Assembly: GCA_030595845.1 (NCBI GenBank)
Contig: JAUVCL010000072.1
Coordinates: 1-9,706 of the forward strand
Source of the DNA: Campylobacterota bacterium
GTDB lineage: Bacteria > Campylobacterota > Campylobacteria > Campylobacterales > Sulfurovaceae
Direction: 5' to 3'
Length of the DNA: 9,706 nucleotides
In this document: positions 5,825-9,706 of the stretch, one piece after another
Numbering within the stretch: position 1 is the stretch's first letter
Layout: each line of letters starts with the position of its first letter
Made by a program: the position numbers and the translations under genes
The notes under the pieces: model-generated
Seen by the model: only the letters and a program-made list of their open reading frames with translations
Told to the model about the DNA's origin: nothing
Database searches by the model: none

Positions 5825-7005
5825 CTTAACACCATTCTTGTCCCCTCACCCTCTTTTGATTCTACTTCAATGGACATATGGTATTCATCCACTATTTTTT
5901 TAACAATACTCAATCCTACACCAAATCCACCTTCTGCATTGTTAAAGCGTATATACCTATCGAACACAAAAGGTATACTCTCTTCATTCAACCCTATACC
6001 CGTATCCCAGATAACCAACATTCCTTGTTTTAATTCTATCCCTACTGTACCATGACGCTTATTATATTTAATAGCATTTGATATCAGATTATCGATCACT
6101 CTGGTAAATTTACGTCTGTCTATCGTGATGGTTGACTCTTCCAGATCCAGCTTACATTCTAAATGTTTAGACTGTGCTAATATTGAAAAGTATTCTGCCC
6201 GGTCATAAACAAGTTCTCTAATATCGATCACTTCGTCATGATTTGTCTTCTCCTGCTCCAAGGTTAGATAAGTGAGGTCTTTATACAGTACGGAAACTGT
6301 TTTAGCAGCAATGTTAATACGGTTTAGTTTTGTTTTATTCTTCTCTACCATGACATCCGTATCCATCATCTCAATGTTAGCCAGTATGGCTGAGAGTGGT
6401 GTATTGAGTTCATGGGTTGTATCTTTTATAAACCTGTCAAGTAATAATAGAGAATCCCGCATTGGTTTCAGAAAGAGTTTCGCAAGGTAAAGCCCAAAAA
6501 GCATAAAAAACAGAAAAGCGATCGAACCATACCCTATGATGTTTTTCCATATTTCCCCTCTCCATGCACCGCTGTCTTCTACTTCTATAATAAGATATTT
6601 TGTTCCCAAATAAAATTCATCTAATGTCTTCACTAAATGTATATGCGTATTGGTAATATATATCTCTTTATGGAAGCGTATATTTTCATCATCAAGTAAA
6701 GAAAATATTTTGATATTTTCCATGTCATAAATAGCTGATTTGAAGCGAGAGTCACGAGGATAGTCAATTCTTTCATCAAAAAAATGATGTAAAACTTTAA
6801 GTCTTTTGGTTTGGATATATGCATATTTGGTCAACATAGCTCTTTGATCAGAAAGCATGAGTTTCTCCTGACTCTGATAGTAGAACAGAGAAAGTAACGT
6901 GATCGAAAAGAGCACCATAGCAACATAAAGTGTTAAAAATCTAAAAAGAGATTTTTTCTCACTTTTCAGTAATGAATTTGTAGCCCTGTTTTTTGATACT
7001 AACAA
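5818..7005 (-). CDS. Membrane sensor histidine kinase, partner of the OmpR-type regulator
   Basis: This 395-residue kinase has two membrane helices (about 24-44 and 157-177) enclosing a periplasmic sensor domain of about 110 residues without Cys. TM2 runs almost directly into the dimerisation helix, leaving little room for a HAMP domain. The H-box is KDTTHELNTPLSAI, with H198 as the phospho-acceptor. The N-box is DNLISNAIKYN (about 305-315), the G1 box DTGIG (D334), the F-box FVFDRY and the G2 box GFGVGLSIVK (360-369), so all catalytic blocks are intact. The start is a TTG at 7003-7005, supported by AAGGA 5 bases upstream. This makes the gene overlap the regulator's 3' end by 47 bases, so the pair is co-translated. 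The signal cannot be read from the sensor domain. Neighbouring heme, thioredoxin and copper genes suggest a redox or metal cue, which is inference. Confidence 0.93.
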   Translation of the reverse strand: MLVSKNRATNSLLKSEKKSLFRFLTLYVAMVLFSITLLSLFYYQSQEKLMLSDQRAMLTKYAYIQTKRLKVLHHFFDERIDYPRDSRFKSAIYDMENIKIFSLLDDENIRFHKEIYITNTHIHLVKTLDEFYLGTKYLIIEVEDSGAWRGEIWKNIIGYGSIAFLFFMLFGLYLAKLFLKPMRDSLLLLDRFIKDTTHELNTPLSAILANIEMMDTDVMVEKNKTKLNRINIAAKTVSVLYKDLTYLTLEQEKTNHDEVIDIRELVYDRAEYFSILAQSKHLECKLDLEESTITIDRRKFTRVIDNLISNAIKYNKRHGTVGIELKQGMLVIWDTGIGLNEESIPFVFDRYIRFNNAEGGFGVGLSIVKKIVDEYHMSIEVESKEGEGTRMVLRW

Positions 7006-7630
7006 TTTTTTCCTTACCTATCATCTTACGGAGATTCTTAATGTATGTACGTAATGCTGTATCGCTGGGTTCTTCATCATAGTCCCACAAATGTTCATAG
7101 ATACGCTCATGTGCTACCACTTCACCTTCTGTTTTCATAAACAATTTTAGCAACATCGATTCTTTATGTCCCAGTGATACCGTTTGCTCATCTATGATGA
7201 GTTCATTGTTCTTAATGTCATACTTAATAGTCTCACTGATCTCGATAGTCTCTTTAGACTCATGAAAGAAACTACGTTTAAGCAACATTTCGACCCGTAT
7301 TTTGAGTTCTTTGAGAACAAAGGGTTTACGAATATAATCATCACACCCAGATTCAAATCCTTTTTCCAGATCATCTACAGAGTCTAAGGAAGTAATAAAA
7401 ATAGCAGGTGCAAGTACTTTACCTTCCCTTGCTTCTTTTAACAGATCAAATCCATTTATGCCTGGTGTATTTACATCTAATAACAGCAGATCATATTTAC
7501 TTTCATAAAGTTTTTCCTGGGCTTCATATCCATCATAAACAGAAACAACTTCATAGCCTTCTTCACTTAAAAATTCTGTTACTGTTTCATTGAGATTTGC
7601 ATCATCTTCCAGTAAAAGTATCTTGCTCAT
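6959..7630 (-). CDS. OmpR/PhoB-family response regulator
   Basis: This is a 223-residue two-domain regulator. The receiver domain (about 1-120) has the acidic pair E8-D9-D10, the phospho-acceptor D52 in LLLLDVNTPG, T80 (FITS) and K102 in RKPF, so it should be phosphorylatable. The C-terminal winged-helix domain (about 128-223) shows the OmpR pattern: GHKESMLLKLFM, then HERIYEHLWD, then the recognition helix SDTALRTYIKNLRKMIG, and a GYKF beta-hairpin end. It acts as a transcription factor switched by the overlapping kinase gene. Its ATG follows the trxC stop with no gap (TAGATG), and no clear ribosome site lies before it. Translation is therefore probably coupled to trxC, an unusual order for a regulator. 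The similarity is to the general Campylobacterota OmpR group (copper, acid and arsenate regulators among them). The target genes cannot be named. Confidence 0.93.
   Translation of the reverse strand: MSKILLLEDDANLNETVTEFLSEEGYEVVSVYDGYEAQEKLYESKYDLLLLDVNTPGINGFDLLKEAREGKVLAPAIFITSLDSVDDLEKGFESGCDDYIRKPFVLKELKIRVEMLLKRSFFHESKETIEISETIKYDIKNNELIIDEQTVSLGHKESMLLKLFMKTEGEVVAHERIYEHLWDYDEEPSDTALRTYIKNLRKMIGKEKIVSIKKQGYKFITEK
7011..7015 (-). promoter_or_regulatory. Ribosome binding site that fixes the TTG start of the kinase
   Basis: The minus strand reads AAGGA, then five A, then TTG. This strong site with good spacing is inside the regulator's coding sequence. No ATG occurs in the kinase frame before the first membrane helix, so the TTG at 7003-7005 is the best start. 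Confidence 0.7.
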
Positions 7631-8059
7631 CTAAATATACTGCTTTACCCAGTTTTCTATTTCTACACTATCACGTGCACCAGAGAATCTATCGACTTCT
7701 TTGCCATCTTTAAAAATAAGCACTGTCGGAATACTCGCTATACGATACGTAGAGCCTAGGGTTTGCTCGTCATCGTTATTTACTTTCAAAAATTGTGCTT
7801 GTAAGGGCATCGAGAGCGCTGCCTTTTCAAAATGTGGTGCCATCTGCAAACACGGACCACACCAAGGTGCCCAAAAGTCTACTACCACAGGTATTTCTGA
7901 ATTAGCAATACAAATACCTAAAATTTTGGCGTTCGTAACAATGGGTTTAGCGTCTAACAATGATTGTTTACACTCCCCACAGTTCGCTTTGGCATAAGAC
8001 TCTTTTTTAGGTATACGGTTTACTTTCATACAATGCGGACAAACAACATTAACATTCAT
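7631..8059 (-). CDS. trxC: Thioredoxin 2 (zinc-finger thioredoxin)
   Basis: This 142-residue protein has the two-part TrxC architecture. The N-terminal zinc finger has CPHC (C7, C10) and CGEC (C27, C30). The thioredoxin fold has active site WAPWCGPC (C67, C70), cis-proline IPT (P111) and FKDGKEVDRFSGA. It is a cytoplasmic disulfide reductase. In enterobacteria TrxC belongs to the peroxide-response regulon and can release or bind zinc under oxidation. The start is supported by TAGGAG at 8067-8072, 7 bases upstream of the ATG. It is the first gene of an operon continuing without gap into the response regulator, the kinase and a heme protein. It diverges from msrA, whose product uses thioredoxin as its reductant, so the pairing makes functional sense. 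Confidence 0.95.
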   Translation of the reverse strand: MNVNVVCPHCMKVNRIPKKESYAKANCGECKQSLLDAKPIVTNAKILGICIANSEIPVVVDFWAPWCGPCLQMAPHFEKAALSMPLQAQFLKVNNDDEQTLGSTYRIASIPTVLIFKDGKEVDRFSGARDSVEIENWVKQYI

Positions 8060-8135
8060 GATAAAACTCCTACTGAATTAGATAATTTTAGCTATTATAT
8101 CCAATAAAGTAAATAACGGAAGTAAGGTATAAAAG
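8060..8135. promoter_or_regulatory. Divergent trxC/msrA promoter region
   Basis: These 76 bases must drive both operons. The minus strand carries TATAAT (plus-strand ATTATA, 8094-8099) at a suitable distance for trxC. On the plus strand, TATTAT (8093-8098) overlaps it and could serve msrA. Neither has a recognisable -35 element. Overlapping -10 boxes would make the two transcripts compete or respond to one shared regulator. Confidence 0.45.
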
Positions 8136-8663
8136 ATGGCAATAAAAGAATTAATCGTTGGTGGTGGATGTTTTTGGTGTACTGAAGCAGTCTTTGAATT
8201 GCTCAAAGGTGTTAGTGATGTAGAAAGTGCGTATGCCAACGGAGAAACTCTCAATCCTACATACACGCAGATATGTACAGGAGCAACAGGACATGCAGAA
8301 GTCATCAAAATTACATATGATGATTCCATCATCACTTCAGACACCCTACTCGATATCTTTTTTCTAGTGCATAACCCTACTACCCTTAACCAGCAAGGTG
8401 CAGACAGAGGTACACAATACCGTTCAACCATACTCTATACAGATGAAGAGACAAAAGAAACTGCCAAAGCGGCACTTGAAGCTGCACAAAATGACTACGC
8501 TGATCCTATCGTCACAACCATAGAGCCTTTAGAATCGTATTATAAAGCGGAAGCGTATCATCAGGACTATTACCGTCAAAATACTATGCAAGGGTACTGT
8601 ATGGCAGTGATACCACCCAAATTAGCAAAACTTAAAGCGAAGTTTGCGAAAGAAATGACGTAA
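8136..8663 (+). CDS. msrA: Peptide methionine-S-sulfoxide reductase MsrA
   Basis: This 175-residue enzyme reduces methionine-S-sulfoxide in proteins back to methionine, using thioredoxin. The catalytic motif GCFWCTE places the nucleophile at C12. Family blocks follow: NPTYTQICTGATGHAEV, HNPTTLNQQGADRGTQYRS and YHQDYY, with a resolving-type cysteine at C155 (QGYCMAVIPPK). The usual GYAGG turn reads AYANGETLNPTY here, a variant seen in some MsrA lineages that should not affect catalysis. There is no signal peptide, so it is cytoplasmic. AAGG at 8124-8127 stands 8 bases before the ATG. It faces away from trxC across a 76-base shared promoter region, matching its need for a thiol reductant. The length is close to the family norm and the gene appears intact. 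Confidence 0.96.
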   Translation: MAIKELIVGGGCFWCTEAVFELLKGVSDVESAYANGETLNPTYTQICTGATGHAEVIKITYDDSIITSDTLLDIFFLVHNPTTLNQQGADRGTQYRSTILYTDEETKETAKAALEAAQNDYADPIVTTIEPLESYYKAEAYHQDYYRQNTMQGYCMAVIPPKLAKLKAKFAKEMT

Positions 8664-8686
8664 GGACAGAATCTATTTCTGCCCTT
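8662..8686. terminator. Hairpin terminator candidate after msrA
   Basis: AAGGACAGAA (8662-8671) and TTCTGCCCTT (8677-8686) pair over 10 bp with one A-C mismatch around a 5-base loop. The stem begins within the msrA stop codon and lies between convergent genes, so it may serve both strands. The plus-strand downstream sequence is AT-rich without a pure T run. Confidence 0.5.
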
Positions 8687-8721
8687 GAACTATTATCTAT
8701 TTTGTCATTATCTGTATATTT

Positions 8722-9162
8722 CTACACAAATAACTGTTTATTGATTTTTGTTAAATCACTAAGCTGTTTTAATGTATAGGGATCTAAAGATTTTTGTTTT
8801 ATCTTAGAAACCATTCCTACAAGATGATCATAACTTTTAAAATCTAACTCATGTTTATGTAACGCTGCATCACTCAAATACGCGAATACTTCGTCTTTTG
8901 TCACAATGTCTTGTATTTGAAGCGCTTGCATCATCATAGCTAACCATATCTCATCTTCTTCATTCACAAGGTTTGAAGCCATTTCTTCTGCCGCATCCTC
9001 ATCTAAACCACGGTTATGTAAAATAGTTGTAACCTTGGAAACTACAGATTGATTAATATGTTGATTCTGACTTACTGTATGATGTACGGTCTCCGCCATC
9101 ACTGGATTTAAAACCAATCCTGAGATGATAAGTGTAAGCGTTATAAAGTTTTGTTTATTCAT
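8722..9162 (-). CDS. Exported helical protein of unknown function
   Basis: This 146-residue protein is not recognised. It begins with a signal peptide (MNKQNFITLTLIISGLVLNP, cleavage after VMA at 23). The mature 123 residues contain no Cys, so it is neither a lipoprotein nor a c-type cytochrome. The sequence looks all-helical: a His/Gln-rich stretch (TVHHTVSQNQHINQ), then VVSKVTTILHNRGLDEDAAEEMASNLV, which resembles helix pairs with an EF-hand-like acidic turn but lacks a real calcium loop, then IWLAMMMQALQI and two further amphipathic segments. AAAAGGAT at 9169-9176 gives a strong ribosome site 6 bases before the ATG. It lies 46 bases downstream of the coiled-coil gene on the same strand and may share its transcript. 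Confidence 0.82.
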   Translation of the reverse strand: MNKQNFITLTLIISGLVLNPVMAETVHHTVSQNQHINQSVVSKVTTILHNRGLDEDAAEEMASNLVNEEDEIWLAMMMQALQIQDIVTKDEVFAYLSDAALHKHELDFKSYDHLVGMVSKIKQKSLDPYTLKQLSDLTKINKQLFV

Positions 9163-9208
9163 TCTAAGATCCTTTTGAACTATTGTAGTTAAATAAGGTA
9201 AATGGGGC

Positions 9209-9706
9209 TTAAGATTCTTTTTCTAAAATAGAAGTATCAACTATCTCTTCAGTATTCTCGTTATTGGCTAAACCCAGCTGTGGCAATTGATGTAATTTTG
9301 TTGATGCAAAATGTTCTTTTTCCAGTTCTAACTCTTTTATATTTTCTTTTAATGTATCTATATATTGTCTTTTAGGTTCCAGTATCGCAAGCCTGTTAAT
9401 ACGCTCTAATTCATGACTAAGATATGTAATTTCAAGTGTTTCTATTTTCTCTTCTGTTTTGTACAAATCTCTTCTCTTTTTTACAAGTAGTTTTGTATAC
9501 CCTGCTTCATCTACCAGCTCTTTATACTCTGTGTTGAGTTCTTCTATAGAGTGGAGTTTTTGCATAAATTCATCTTGGAGTTGCTCTAGCACTCTATTGT
9601 CTATGGCTAACTCCTGTTCTAATCCCAGGAGTTTTTTTTCTTCTTTTTGTTTATCATTTTCTGCTTTTTCTATACTATTTAGTAGTTTTTCTATCTCTAC
9701 ATTGTA
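9209..9706 (-). CDS. Coiled-coil protein, C-terminal part (5' end outside window)
   Basis: The frame is open from the stop codon to the end of the window, giving 165 residues. The GTG at 9590-9592 is therefore probably internal and the true start lies beyond base 9706. The sequence is almost wholly charged heptad-like helix, rich in Glu, Lys and Leu (for example EIEKLLNSIEKAENDKQKEE and KKRRDLYKTEEKIETLEITY). It ends in a low-charge tail (HQLPQLGLANNENTEEIVDTS). No catalytic motif, membrane helix or Cys is visible. It could be the tail of a structural, motility or SMC-like protein; the missing N-terminal part would decide. The next gene on this strand, 46 bases on, encodes an exported helical protein. 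Confidence 0.8.
   Translation of the reverse strand, partial: YNVEIEKLLNSIEKAENDKQKEEKKLLGLEQELAIDNRVLEQLQDEFMQKLHSIEELNTEYKELVDEAGYTKLLVKKRRDLYKTEEKIETLEITYLSHELERINRLAILEPKRQYIDTLKENIKELELEKEHFASTKLHQLPQLGLANNENTEEIVDTSILEKES

Noticed and set aside
8078..8431. Minus-strand reading frame of 117 codons over msrA
   Set aside because: It is antisense to the intact msrA gene, has an odd composition and no supported start.
1..9706. Mobile element, CRISPR array or phage insertion
   Set aside because: No transposase, integrase, long terminal inverted repeats or regularly spaced repeats were seen; base composition looks uniform by eye.

Overview
The window looks like a chromosomal segment of a Campylobacterota bacterium, probably in the Sulfurovum/Sulfurimonas/Arcobacter range. 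The reasons are the AT-rich sequence with AAGGA-type ribosome sites, small CxxCH cytochromes of the c553 type, a short two-component system of the epsilon style, and a CusBA pump of the Cu/Ag type. This placement is inferred from style; no taxonomic marker gene is present.

Layout. (1) Bases 2-4084, plus strand: the 3' end of a CusB-like periplasmic adaptor, a complete CusA-like Cu(I)/Ag(I) RND pump, and a small Cys/Met-rich lipoprotein carrying two M-K-C-x-x-G-K-C-G motifs. These read as one operon; the outer-membrane channel gene probably lies upstream of the window. (2) Bases 4085-4200: a 3' region with a run of nine G and a perfect 11-bp hairpin shared by convergent transcripts. (3) Bases 4205-5420, minus strand: a c553-type cytochrome and two paralogous exported proteins. 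The paralogs have three conserved Cys and two conserved His but no heme motif. (4) Bases 5480-8059, minus strand: a tightly packed operon, transcribed in the order trxC (thioredoxin 2), OmpR-type response regulator, sensor histidine kinase, monoheme cytochrome-like protein. Its genes abut or overlap. (5) Bases 8136-8663, plus strand: msrA, divergent from trxC. (6) Bases 8722-9706, minus strand: an unknown exported helical protein, preceded by the C-terminal part of a coiled-coil protein that runs off the window.

How the genes may work together. CusBA and the lipoprotein would handle periplasmic Cu(I). TrxC and MsrA repair oxidised thiols and methionines, the damage that copper and oxidants cause. 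The two-component system sits between a thioredoxin and a heme protein, so a redox, heme or metal signal is plausible. A direct repeat of TTGTGAA with an 11-bp period lies over the promoter of one of the Cys/His paralogs and is a candidate site for the response regulator. The joint copper/redox role is inference from gene content and order.

The least familiar parts are the twin MKCxxGKCG lipoprotein, the tandem three-Cys/two-His paralogs, and the heme protein translationally coupled to the kinase. No tRNA, rRNA, CRISPR array, insertion sequence or phage gene was seen. No gap between genes exceeds about 150 bases.
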